Assembly: GCF_042242105.1 (NCBI RefSeq)
Contig: NC_092015.1
Coordinates: 14,091,535-14,155,534, forward strand
Origin: Pempheris klunzingeri
Taxonomy: Eukaryota > Chordata > Actinopteri > Acropomatiformes > Pempheridae
Reading direction: 5' to 3'
DNA length: 64,000 nt
A program made the position numbers and the translations under genes. The stretch's first letter is position 1; each line of letters begins with the position of its first letter. The notes under the pieces are model-generated. The model saw nothing but the letters and a program-made list of their open reading frames with translations. It ran no database searches and was not told where the DNA came from. Of this stretch, positions 1 through 12,599 are shown in pieces.

Positions 1-3000
1 TTTTACCAGCTTTTTAGTGTTGATTTAGGGACCCAGACTGAATGTTATTCTCATGGTTATCACAGAAGACATGAGTAAACTCAGGTTTGGGTTTACAAAC
101 AATGCAGTGTTCCTGTAGAGTCCCACAACTGAGCGGACCACTGGGCAGTTAATAAACGCCCTCGGTGTCCTTGCCCTTCCACTCCACCTGTTAACCACTG
201 CCACAGTAGACTGCCAGCCGCCTGTTTGTGATATTTATGTTTGTGAGGAATGCGACGTAGTTTAGGAGCAGCCTTAGAGAGGTGGAACGTGTCTAAACTT
301 TGATGTGTTGGATCAAATTGCAAAACACCCAGAGGACATTTAAAAACTGTGTGTTTTTTAACATATGTGACCTTGTAATGGGTGAGGCGCTCAGTGTAAC
401 TTCTCATTTAAGCAGTTAAAGTGGGTCTCAGAGGCGTCACATGACACTGGGACCGTTTGTGGGTGATGTAGCAGACAAGAGTGTGTATCTCAGGCATTGT
501 CGCAGTTGAGCGCGGCTGGAACTTGTGTAGCTTTCATCCCATTTTGGTTCCAAGACAACAAGGAGGCGGACAGTAAGATGTAGTTTTGAGGCCATGTTTG
601 TCTGTAATGACACTTGTGGCCTTTTCCACTCAGCCACTTTGGTTATGACATTGTTTTCACTGGGAAAATGACAGCATGTGCGGGTCGGGAAAAAGATATC
701 TTGGCATTACATAACATCCCAAGACAATGAGCACCAATCCCCCGGTGCTGTAAAGAAAGCAAACCTCCCACAAACGCACCAGTAGGAATTCCTGTGTGAC
801 ACGAAGAAGCTTGAGCGGTAAATTTCTGTCCCCATAAAACACGGAGTCATAGTATATAGCATGAAGGAAGTTTGGCATGTCTAAGAGCATGTATCTGAAG
901 CCTGTCAGAAGTCGTTAATCTCTGCTGGATTTAAGAAAGCTTTCCATAGATTTACAACTAGCTTGTTAGTGTTGGAGCTGCAGTGCACCCATGTTCTCTT
1001 CATGTCTGTTTTTCAGAGTCTGTGGAGGCAAACGTTGCCTCACTCTGAATGAGCAGGATGGCATCGGAGTGTCTCTCTCGCATTGCTGCCCAGTTTCCCT
1101 GGGAGTCGTGCCAAAAGGGGTGCCCCCTTTAGCATTAGAGGGAGACGCTGGAGGCCTGTGCATTGTCATGTTGCGAGCACACTAATCTGCTTAAAAAGAC
1201 GCAGATGTCATGCCAGATTTTGTTGTCTTAAAGTGTGAATAACGTGATTGTCATGTGATTTTTGCCATGTTTGGATTGTATTGTAGATTTTTAGCTTTGT
1301 TGCACTTTTCCTCGTGAACACTGAAGAGTCACTAACTTGAATGAGTTGAGAAGGCGATCCTGGAGACCTGTGTTTTTTTTTTTTTGTTTTTGGTTTTTTT
1401 TCTAATCATCCAGAGCCAGACTGAAGCTTGGCCTGGTCAGCGAGCTCTGGCTGCTGACTTAGGAGTCTTGCGCTTGCTGGTGTCTGGGCTATTTATAGAG
1501 CTAGCCTGAGAATTCAGACGAAGGTCAGCAATCAGATTCCTGCTCCCAAATTGTGGAAGGGAACAAGAAGGAAAAGTCCCTCCCAGAACTTATGCATTTT
1601 TCACATTTCTATTCATGTATGTAAACTTCCACTTATGCAGGATTTCGGCACCGTGAGGTAGAGCTACCATCTGTTGTGTCTACATCAGCTCTCCTGCTGC
1701 ATCAGCACCTCAACTCCATTATGACTTTTTAATCCATGAGGTGAAACATTTTCATTCATTGGACTTGCAGCAGGTTCAAAGGCTTCGGGATGAAATGTCC
1801 TCCTTGTTTGTGTTCAAGAAGAAACAAAACGACTGATGTAAAGAAGCAACAGGCGTCTATATTTGGGTTCAGGTGCACACCATTACCTAACAGCAGCTTT
1901 ATTAGTGAACATGATGGATCAAATGATGGCTTAGATTACGGCCTCTGCGTTTATGGTGGATGATATTGACAGCGTGACACCACTTCCTGCTAAACGAAGA
2001 GAGAGACAATTGTTGAAAAGTTACTTCAGCACTGCACCAATACCATCAGATATTCAGATTATTGTATGCAACAAGTTATTAGGTTGGTATTTTTTTTTAA
2101 TGGCATCTTTTTTATATCTCTTCTAACATACAGTAGCTGTGCTTTTCTTTACATTACAGATGTGGCTGACTGGATTATTGTTAGTAGCGCAGCACAGCTG
2201 CTGGCTAGACGATGGCAGCTTTGTCAGCAGACTGCCCACTCGCACAGATAGATAAATAGACACACAAGCGTTGGTGAACATAAACACACAGTCACACGCA
2301 CATCTGGAGTTTACAGCTTAACTCAGAGCCACACAGGGCCCGACTATCGCACACTAATTTAAACAAATATCAACACAGGACTGCTTATTCCTCAGACACA
2401 GATGGTCTGCATGAACCCAAAATGGCCCCGACAGGATTAAAGCGACCAACTGTCCACCCCGTCTGTACATCATGACCCACACAGATTACAATCCACTCCA
2501 AACTTACACAGCCAAATGTTAAATACTGCACGAGCTGCAGTTTGACAATAGTTAACCTTTGGCATCATTATCTCTGCGTCTGTGGTCCATATGATTGTGT
2601 TTCTTTTTCATGACTGTATATTTACAGTGACAGTAAAGTGCTCTGCTCAGTGTGTGCTTCGGCCACTTTGTGTAACATAAATCTGCTATTTTTGGTTTAT
2701 GGAGATTATACTATGAACATCTGGTGGAATGACGTTTTGCGTGCCGCAGAGAGCTTCTGCTGAAACACAATGCTTTTTTTTTAAAGTGGCAGAGGCCTTT
2801 TGCTATGTGAAGTTAACCTATTTTTATGGTTATTATAGCTATGTTTAGCTTTTTCTAATTGAGCAGAGTTGAATGAAATGCAAGAATGTGAACTTTATGA
2901 CACTCAAGCACTTCATAGGCAAGCTGATCATTTTTGTCCTTTTGGGGTCATGCCTGGGAAGGATGGAGCGAACGGAGCCAAAGGGGGAAAAAAGAACAAC

Positions 3001-5466
3001 AACCCTGGAGGAGAGTTATTATGAGATGTTTGATTTTGGGCCTCTGATCTCGGGATCTCTGTGCATCAGTCTCTGCATTGCTCAAAGCCTCTCCTCTCCT
3101 CTCCTTGCTGTCTTCCTGTCACTGTTGTTAATTTGTCCTTCACCCACATCCTTCTCTCCACATCACTGTCACATTGTGCCACAGTGGCTCAGTCCCTGCT
3201 GCTCCCTGCAGCCATAAAGACCCCAAGGCTGTTTAACAGAGGAGTTCATTGCTCCATTCAGCTTTACTCACAGAACAGAGTGTTTCTGATGGGAGCTTCC
3301 TTTTAAAAGGCTTCTTACAGTCCCAGATGAGCTGAGATGCTCTGTGCCATTCAGCATTGTCTCATCTGCCAGGTCAAACTCACTTCATTCTTCACTCTGC
3401 AGCCATAGTTTGTGTGTTTGGTCTTTGCTTTGCTGCTACAGACATCAGCTAAGAGCAAGCCTAAGTCCAAGCTGGGTTAGTTTAGCTGTTATCCCGACTC
3501 CCTCCTGTCTTCTCCTGTGGCGGTCGCACCACTTGCTGTAGCGTTTGATACAGTTTGTTTGCTGGGTGGTTAGAAGATGCCATCAGCAGTGATCATCTCA
3601 AGGTCCACTGCTCTTCATCCAAAGCCCACTAATCTTTTTTTTTTTTTTTTCAGATTTTTCAGAGCAGATAAAAATCTACATGCTACTGTATGTGTGTACA
3701 CTGTATATATTCACATTTAACGATGCTTATTCAGATATTTCGTACCTTTTACTTCACTAAATTCTGGATCTACTCGACTGCACGCAAAACCTCTGTGATG
3801 GTGCAGTGACCCAGTTTCAGAACGAGGACAACTTAGAGATTGTTTTCTGCTTTTGCCTGTTTTTTCCACTGTAACATGGCCATGACAGTTATTGACTTAC
3901 CATTGGCAGGGAAGTCGCGCATGACATAAAGCCAGCTACTGTCAGACATTCAAGTGTTTTCACATCTGCTTCAACATTTACACATTTACTTCAAATCAAA
4001 ATGTTGATGTTGAAATACAGTTTTTTCCATGTAAAAAGTTTGCCAGTTAAGTTGCCAGTTAAACTTTAGTCAGTGCACTGTGGTGCAGATGTGCACCTCA
4101 ACACCAATGATAAAAGTCAAAGTGCCAACAAAAATTAATTCCTCATCAAATCATCACTATGTACAGCACAACTTAGAATTCAGCTCCATTTGTTAGCTCC
4201 GGGTTCTGGGTTAAAACGTCACGCTGGGTGAGACTCTGCAGGACGGTAGGTGTCTCACTGAGTCTGAACCATTTCTTCTGGCGCTCCTTTGACACCTCAA
4301 CTGCGTGAGGTGTGAGCGCTGATGACGCACACCATGTGTTATACATAATTTCATACTCCTTGATTTTGGATCCACGAATTGTGCAGCACTCTCCTAGAAA
4401 TCTGCAGCAGTGCTCTTCTGACAACTTGATGTGTACTTGTACTGCCTTTTCTTTGGTTCATAGATAATTGAACAGAAAAGCTCAGTGGAAATGGTGTCGG
4501 TAAATATTTTAGCACAACTGAGGTCATAAAAACGAATGTAATGAACTGCGCTTTTACCTACAGGTCCTGTGACAAGTTTGAGCTTAAAGGGACAGAAGTG
4601 CTAACTTTGACGCTGCACCATCAGAGGCTGTCGGCTTCTGTTCATGTGTGAGTGAGGGAGCATGCTATGCACAGTCTAAATAAATATTATCATGCCCCAC
4701 TGAATGTACCCAAACACACAGGACAGGAGTTACCTAAGCAAACCAGAGGTGATGGCTCTCTCTGCAGCTTTTAACACGAAGTGGTTAACCTGAACTTTGT
4801 TGTAATGTCCCACTGCAGTAACCTTGGGGTTATTTGCTTTCAACAAACAATAAAAATGTGTACTGTGGTTTTGAGATGAATTACCTGAGAGAAAATAGAG
4901 TGGTAAAAAGTACACAGGTATAGAGTGTGTGGACATTCATTGTATTGAATTATGTTTTATAGCTCAAAGTAATTTATCATTTTTCTGTTGCAGACTTCTG
5001 AAACATCTGAAAATCCATTAAAATCAGGTTCATGATTAATGCTCATAAGAATAGGATAAGCTATGAAGTATCAAGACTGTAAAAAATGTTATATATATTT
5101 TTGGATTGTGTGTTTTCTGTTGCCTTCTGTTTTGTTTGGTACTTTAAGATTACTGGGTTGTAGTGATTGTAGTTCTCTGAAAGTTGGGCCCTAGTTGTGC
5201 CTGGTGTTTGATATCCTGAGGTCTGTCAGTGAGCGTGATCTAACACACTCAGTCGATCCTGAGCCTTTTCTCCTTTTCCGCTGTCACCGCTCCTTTTTGC
5301 AGCAGCACCAGCCAGTCAAGCCCAGGATGTAGCATGTGTCTGTGTGCAGCATCACGTTATTAATGTCTGCCTGCAAGAGTGCGTAGCTCTGCCGCAGGCG
5401 GAGACACAAAAGGTTTATCCGCACAGACCTGGAGGAGCTCACGGTCGGTTGCTGTCCTCTACTGGG

Positions 5467-5467
<1 letters not shown>

Positions 5468-5498
<31 letters not shown>
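5468..5498. repeat. (GT)n microsatellite
   Basis: About 15 uninterrupted GT units. It generates spurious Cys-Val repeat frames on + and Thr-His frames on -. Confidence 0.98.
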
Positions 5499-5500
<2 letters not shown>

Positions 5501-6047
5501 TGGCCATCTGCAGAATGGTAAGTCTGGCGTGGCATCTGCATTGTGATGACAAGTGAGATAAGCTCCTGTCACTGACAGCGTCTCGTGCTTCACACTAGTC
5601 ATGTTTTCATCAGCTACAATGAGACTGACTGTCTGATGCTCGTGCTTCTCTTTATCTTCATTCTTTGGACCATTCAGGAGTCTCTAGCAAATTATTACAA
5701 GCACAGTTTTCCTATTAATGACACGTTTACCAGCAATGTGCACGTCTTGAAACTGATATTTCTATTTGATAAGTTTTAGTGTTACTGATGCCAAAGGGAT
5801 GCGCAGTATTTTCAGCTTTTCTTCTGTATGGGACTGCTCCTGGCATGCATATGTTTCACTGCAGCTGTACAGAATGTATGGCAGCTGTAAACCAAAGAGG
5901 TTAATCAAATATGTGGCAGTATGAATCCTGTATGAAGGGGAACGTATGTTTGAGTTTGCTTGTGCTACAGTCACTTGCGTCACAGATGAGTCAGATGGCG
6001 AGGCAGCCCATTGGTGTTTGGGCTCGTGTTGAGGTGTCCAAGCTTTT

Positions 6048-6048
<1 letters not shown>

Positions 6049-6088
<40 letters not shown>
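6049..6088. repeat. (GT)n microsatellite
   Basis: About 20 uninterrupted GT units. Confidence 0.98.
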
Positions 6089-6091
<3 letters not shown>

Positions 6092-9000
6092 TGGCTCCTG
6101 TTGTGTTTGGGCATCAAGATTAAAGAAACAGATTACATCCGAGAAGAGGAGAACAGATGGAAAGAGATGGAGGAAGGGGACAATTATGTGTAGTTCATGT
6201 TGGAGCTCAGGCACCACCTCAGAAGTCAGCAGCGCCATCTGCTAAGGGTACAAGTCACTGATAGACGCGTATATCCGATTCCTCAAAGAATTTGTAGAAA
6301 TCCTTCACTTTTACTAATATTCTGTGTTTGTCGTGGAAAAGAACACACTCACAGACCTCGGAGCCGATCTTAACTACAGAGAGTGTTCAGGCCACATGGT
6401 GGGAAATAGGCTCATTCACATGTGAAGCCCAGATCTAACAGCCATGTTCCTCCAGCACGGCTCTGCTGTTAAACAACCTTCGAGCCTTTACACCAGCTTT
6501 AAGCCCCAGCATGTTGAGAGATTTTTGAACTGCTAACCTGATTATTTCCTTCATAATCCTGAGCACACTGGGATTCTTCATGTGGTGTCAGCCACAGGTT
6601 CTTGTAGACTCAATTTGGGGGCTCAGTGATGCTGGTAACAATCTTTGACGTATGAGATAAACAGTTCAGTCATTGGGGAGATGACCCCAGACAGCCCAGA
6701 AGGGTTGGCAGGGAAACCAATATTGGATCCAGATGAAACATGATAATCTTGTTTATTTGGGAGAGAAATGTTAACCTATTGTATATTTATCTTTATAGTC
6801 ACCCCAAACTTTATTTATGGGGGTCTACAGACCAGAAGATGTCTGTGTGGTAGATTTCTTAAGTGATGCTTTCTTTGGAAGGGACTTGGTTCAGAAGATT
6901 ATACCTTCACACGCTCAAGTATTTTCTGCTTTACTGGATTTTAACACTTTCAAATATCTGACTTCTCACTCGAAGTAACGCTTTTGCGGTTTAGTGTTGG
7001 TGAGAACTATTGTGTAATGTCTGTACCAAGAGTGTACATGTACACTGACCATCTGATTTAAGGCCTCTTTTGTGTATTCAAGTGTGTGAACAGAATTTGT
7101 AACAATGACACAGCAGTCTGGAGCCCGTTTATGCAGCGATATGTAAAAAATCCTTCCTCCTTTTTGAAATTGTTAAAGATGTTGGAGGGTTTTCTGTAAA
7201 AAAGCCGTTATGAAATGAAAACGTGTTCAGTGCTGTGAGATCCTACGTAACACTTGATTTTAAAACAATGGCGATCCACACCGAGCTCTGCTAACACTGA
7301 GTCAAGCACTTCCACGCCTCACCCCGTTCGATAGCTGAACTAGAACTGATACAAATCCCTCCTGATCTATCTGCCAGTCATTTTCTGCCTGGTCTTTCAC
7401 TGTTACCGACCCTCCTGTCAATTCAGACCCAGCCTCACCCTCCCGTCCTGTCTCATGGCACGGTCACACGTGCAGCCAAACGACCTTCGCCTGCTGTAGC
7501 AAAAAACATATTTTTTCGTACTGAATGTGGGCAGTGCAGGCTGTGATGCACATGGGCATCAATGACAGCCAAGAGGGATAAACCATACACACTTCATTGC
7601 TATTGGTTAAAGGTTGTGAATTGGCAGGTTAAAGTTCACCAACGTGCAACTCCACTCAAGGGTAAAGATGCAAATTTGCCCCGCTTCAAATGTTTGAGTC
7701 TCCCCTGAAGCAAATATTCATTAAGTTAATTTCCTGCATGTGTGAGCGTGCCCATAACCCTATTCCTGCCAGTTTCATCACCTTACCTGCTCCATCCACT
7801 TACTCACCTGCTCCACAGTTTCTTAGATTGCTCCAGTAGTATATTAAATAAATAAATATTCCAGCTTTGTTACCTGTCTTCCTGCTCCTGCCTGCATCAT
7901 TCCTGGACTTTTGGACAGAGGTTTTGACCTCTGCTTGTTTTTGGATTAAAGATCTCGGACTGTGCTCTTGTGGGATTCTGCCTGTTCTGAGCCAGCACCA
8001 TTTAAAAAAAAAAAGACAATATAAGATGTGTAAATGCCCTCAGGAGGCCTGTGGTTTGGGAGTATGTGAGTATGAAGAGATGAGCAAACAGGTGGACATA
8101 TTTTTATCTGTGAACTGAGAAATTTCCCATCTACATCAAAGAAATCTTAAACCCTACAGAACCTTTTTCCGTGAGGTACAGTAGCTCCTAAACCACCTTT
8201 ATAAAGCACTTCTCTTTAAAGCGCCATCTTTCATCCATGTAAGACATTGACCTAACCATCAGGAGCAATTTAGGATTCAGCGTCCTTTCACATATGGACA
8301 GAAGAAGCTTTGGACCGAACCACCTTGATTAGTGGACAAGCCCACTTTCTGTCACCACTCTTAGAAAAAGTGATTGTTCAAGGTGATGCTTCTAGTTGCA
8401 GAAATAGATAGTGGTTAGATACTGGAAAACAATGTTGAATGGTTTGATTTGTCAAAACACTGTAGGGCTGATAATGTCGTAGTAAAGCTGCAAGTTGTTA
8501 AACTTCACAGATTATCTCTCAGGCAGGTGTTTTGCTTGTAGTGCAAACCTAAATGTTTCTTATGCATATTGCACGCGATGTCATGAAGAGTCAACCCCCA
8601 ACACCATTGGCCTGGGGACTGCCGACTGCGCTTTCTTAATCAATTGATGAATGTGAGAATAGTTTCGCTACTTACTGTTTGTTTCCACTCAATTGGCACC
8701 TTTTGGCAAGACAGGAAACCCAGTCCAGACGCTGATGTAATTTCTCTTATTGAATCTGTTCAAGACACAAAGCCAACACTGTTTCAGCAGATCTGTGGCT
8801 CCGACTTCAGACTTCACCCTCTTCAGTAGCATTGTGATAAGGCCCAGCAGGAGCCAAAAAAATCACATAACGTATTTTTGTGTTCATGTAATGTGGGAGT
8901 TCGACTTGGCTGGATTTCAGTGCAGCAGAGGCGAGGCCACACAACAACTCACTGACTTCCTTCCACCGGGGCACCCAGAGTTCACCTCCCAGCAGATGTT

Positions 9001-12000
9001 GGGCTTGTTTTGTCTGCTGTCGCCTTTTGTCTCACAGGTGTTGGTTTTTCTCCGCTCTGTTTGGGTGCAACAACCCTAAATAAATTTTGATAGCACCTTT
9101 CTAGGCTGGATCCAAGTCGTGCATTGTGGTCTGTGGTTTCTTTGTGATTCAGCCTCAGTTTGTTCAGTCAGTGGAAACCAGCAGACATAAGAATTCCTGG
9201 TTCTCATTTTGAAGTAATGGCTGAGAATAAACAGTACAACTCATTAAAACGTCTCTCTCTGCCAAAGGTGGAGGAATAAAATGCAATTACTGAGTTCAGG
9301 GGGAAAGCAGAGCCTTTGTTGTGGGTTCTGAGGTGTAATTTCAGCATCTTGTGTGTGCTGATTTTGATAAGCTCTAAATCTGTTCAATATCTCAAACAAT
9401 TCTTTCTTAATTTAGCCCAGTTTCATTACACCATCCATGCTTCTGCTAATGATGCAGTTCAGACTTCTCGAACTGTTGGAAAAGATTACAACCAGAAGGG
9501 TGCAAACCTTGAAACACCGTCCATATGGTCATCATTGCCTTATTTTCTGCTGTTTTCCCTCCAAATCTTTGTGCATTTGTTTTGCAGCTCTCTCAGGAGT
9601 AATCAGTAGAATAGAAAAAAATTAAATTGCTGCTAAAATGATCTAGAAACAGATTCTGGGCCAGCTGGAAATCACACTTTCTGCAGGCAGAGCTGGTGGG
9701 AGTCCATGTGACGTCCACGCTGGACAGACCACTGATGACGCCGTCTGACCACATAAACCTGGCGGCCCATGAACATACTGTAGATACCAGCAATGTCCCT
9801 CCTAGATTTGTGTGAACCTTTAGTTGTAACATAGGCTATGATTAAAATGAACAAAGGAATTCCTCACTTTTAATCTGGAAAAGCCTCTCCCTTTCTTCAA
9901 GTTGTCCAGTGGAACCGCCCCACCAGAGCCACGAGAGCCTTTGTTACCTCATGCCTCCTTTTTTACGGCGGAAAAAACAAAGTGAGAAAATTCTTTAGCT
10001 GCTTTCCAACAGGAATCTCTCTGTGTCAGATAAAGAGCCTTAATTGAATGGAGGAGGAAGTGTAGGAAGTGTAAGTTCAGCAGATCCAGCGTCTCCTCGT
10101 TTCTCGCAATTTGGAACAATATTTATGTTCCTGCATTGGTGGATATCTGCTTCAGAGGGCGTCAGCATCCACTGCATGTTACTGTGCTGTTGAGATGTTT
10201 TCTCCCAGTTTCTCAGGCAGCTCAGGAGAAAATGTGCATCCAATTCATATTTTCTGCATATTTCCTGTCTGCCGTCAAGTACACAGGTTTACATTCTTTC
10301 CAGGATTTTCCTCTCAAGTGTTCACGTGCACAAAACACCCTGCTGCAGATAAACTCACGCGACTGTTGTCCTCGTGGTCAGAGCTGATGTGTTTGCAGTA
10401 TTTGCCTTGTAATAATGCTTCCGTCAGAGATAACGAGCCAAATGTGCTGGACATAAACCAAGTCCAGGGTTTAGTTTGAATTTTTCTGACTTAATGCTTA
10501 AATGCTCATAGTTTATTCAATTTAACATCAATTAGATCCTTTTAAATGTGACTTTGCCTACTTTTTCCCACATTATGATACTCTGCCATATATCGCCCAG
10601 CCCTATTCTGGTTTATACCACTACATGTCTGTGCAAAAACAACTTGGCTTTGCTGTAGATGCTCAGTCATGAGCAGCAGGTGGCACTGCCCTCCCTCCTC
10701 TGTGTGGTCCCATGAGGCGCTGTGCCAACACTGCATCCTCTGCAATCAGTAAATTACATTTTGCACTTACACAGCTCTATATACGCATAACACAGACAGT
10801 CACGCTTTGTGCAGATGCAATTAGTAGATCAGAGTCCTCTCTGGCTTGTTGGCTGGGCTCTCGGACATTTCTGAATAGCAGTGTTTGTTGGCTGCTGATG
10901 CTGGTCTGTGCGCAGTGGCTTTTATCAAGGAACTCATTCCAGCCATGCTGGACCCGAGCCAGACGACTTTACAGTGTAAACAGGGACAAAGAGACATTTT
11001 AATTATGGCCGGCAACGTGATCCTCACAGCACTTTACTGTCATGTCTAGTGTGTCTGAACCTTGTGCGTGTGCAGGCCAACATGTTAATGCATGTACGTG
11101 TGTGTGTGGTTGTGCATGCAGCCTGAGATTGTATATCTAAAGCCATCCATCCTTTGGGCAGTGTCAGCCCTTTCAGATGGTCCATGATAATCACCCTTAT
11201 GATGAGGCCCAGCCAGAGAGGATTAAAGCAGACCCGAAGTCATCTCCCCAGACACCATCTTTCCTTACAGGAAGTAACGTCTCCTGTCTGTTAGCCCACG
11301 TTTTTGTCTGCATCCTCTCATCCAGGCCAATTCTCTACATGTGTCACATTAACATTGGATTTAGTGAGGTTTGCTTACTGTGTGGTTTGTTTGAGTGGCA
11401 CGTCTGCGCTGACCTGATACTATTTGTGTTACTCTCTGTCTACTACTTATGGTAGTTATTACTGTTGTATAAGTTGGCACACTTGCAGTGAGAGCTTTTA
11501 AGATTGGGATCATGTTACGTTTAGTTCTTCCTCCCATAGGCAGAAAATGAACTCCCAGCTGAATTCTTCCTCTGTTTTTGCTCTCCCCCTCTCTCTCATG
11601 TTAAACTAAAACACTGAAGATTAGATTCCAGACCAGAAACGAGCTGAGCTTTTCAAACTAGATCTCTGCCTTTGTTCTTTAGACAGTATTTGGCTAATAT
11701 AAGTCACCGGGACTGCCACAGTCTCCGAAATGCAGGAATGCCGTTATGCAGTGCTTTATTTCACTCCTGCTTGGCTTTTTGGTCAGTCTTATAGAACATA
11801 GCTCACACCCGTTGAGCCCATTCACTTCTGTACAAAACCCAAAGCAATAACTTAATCCTAAAATCCTAATTCCTTAAGAATGAGTGAGCATTATAAGAGA
11901 TCCATCAAGATTAATGGAAAAGCTTTGTGCTGTGGCCCACTTAAGTGTGTGTGGGGAGGGGGGGGGGGGGGCAGAGAAAGTGTGTATTAGATAAAAAGAT

Positions 12001-12491
12001 TATTTGTAGCATGTAGGCCACAAGTCACCTCTCCTCCCCAACACTGACAGACACACACACACACACACTTGGTACCACTCTGGCCCTGGCACTGCCAGCT
12101 GGGAGGTCTGGGTTGGATGTGACGGCCATTGTAAGAAGTTATGTGCGTACCACTGTTGTTCTCCTCTGATGCTCAGACCCCATATCTTTGAATTTTGATC
12201 TGATCCGATAGATTCGTGTTTCTCCACCTTTGTTTCAGTCACAGTAGTCTCTGAATCATTTGAGACATAGCATGTGTGTTGGGGTGATTTTGCGTGTGTG
12301 ATCTTTAGTGTGTTGAGGTCTCACATGTGTGGCTTTAAGAATGAGGGCACGAGAGGCTTGTAAGCGTGGCGACGGGGCAGATGTTGTCGAGCTTCTTACA
12401 GAGAGAGCATCACCTCTTCTGAAGCCAGGACGGATCTGGACGCACGAGCTGCCGACACTTCGGCTGCAGCTCATCTGCATATCAGCTGCAG

Positions 12492-12528
12492 ATTGGCCAA
12501 AACCAGAGCAGGGCGGAGCCATTTAAAT
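12492..12528 (+). promoter_or_regulatory. candidate core promoter (CCAAT / GC box / TATA-like)
   Basis: ATTGG (inverted CCAAT) at 12492-12496, GGGCGG at 12511-12516 and ATTTAAAT at 12521-12528 lie in promoter-like order inside a locally GC-richer patch (12330-12560). Possible donors follow (gatag|gtgaag near 12640). It could be a distal septin4 promoter or chance; the only support is motif order. Confidence 0.25.
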
Positions 12529-12599
12529 GCTCCAGATGCAGAGTGGCAGAGATCGAAGGTGTACCTGTTTTTAAAAAAGAGACGCCTCCAGTCCCAGTC

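Larger units (their letters stand above)
1..12480. other. 5' flank without recognisable genes
   Basis: The open frames here are short, lack flanking splice signals that make sense together, and show no family I recognise. The tract contains (GT)n arrays at 5468-5498 and 6049-6088, T-runs near 1372-1402 and 3632-3650, and a possible old repeat tail at 7840-8000. The phrase 'atatcgcccagccctatt' near 10591 resembles a common teleost repeat end. I see no RNA genes. Confidence 0.5.

Noticed and set aside
7840..8000. Possible retroelement tail (cctgctcctgcctgcatcat region)
   Set aside because: Wording resembles fish LTR/SINE tails, but no second boundary or coding relic could be found.
12329..12526. 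65-codon + frame in the 12.4-kb patch (MALRMRAREACKRGDGADVV)
   Set aside because: No family similarity, no splice partners, and overlapping frames open on the other strand. Explained by local GC content.
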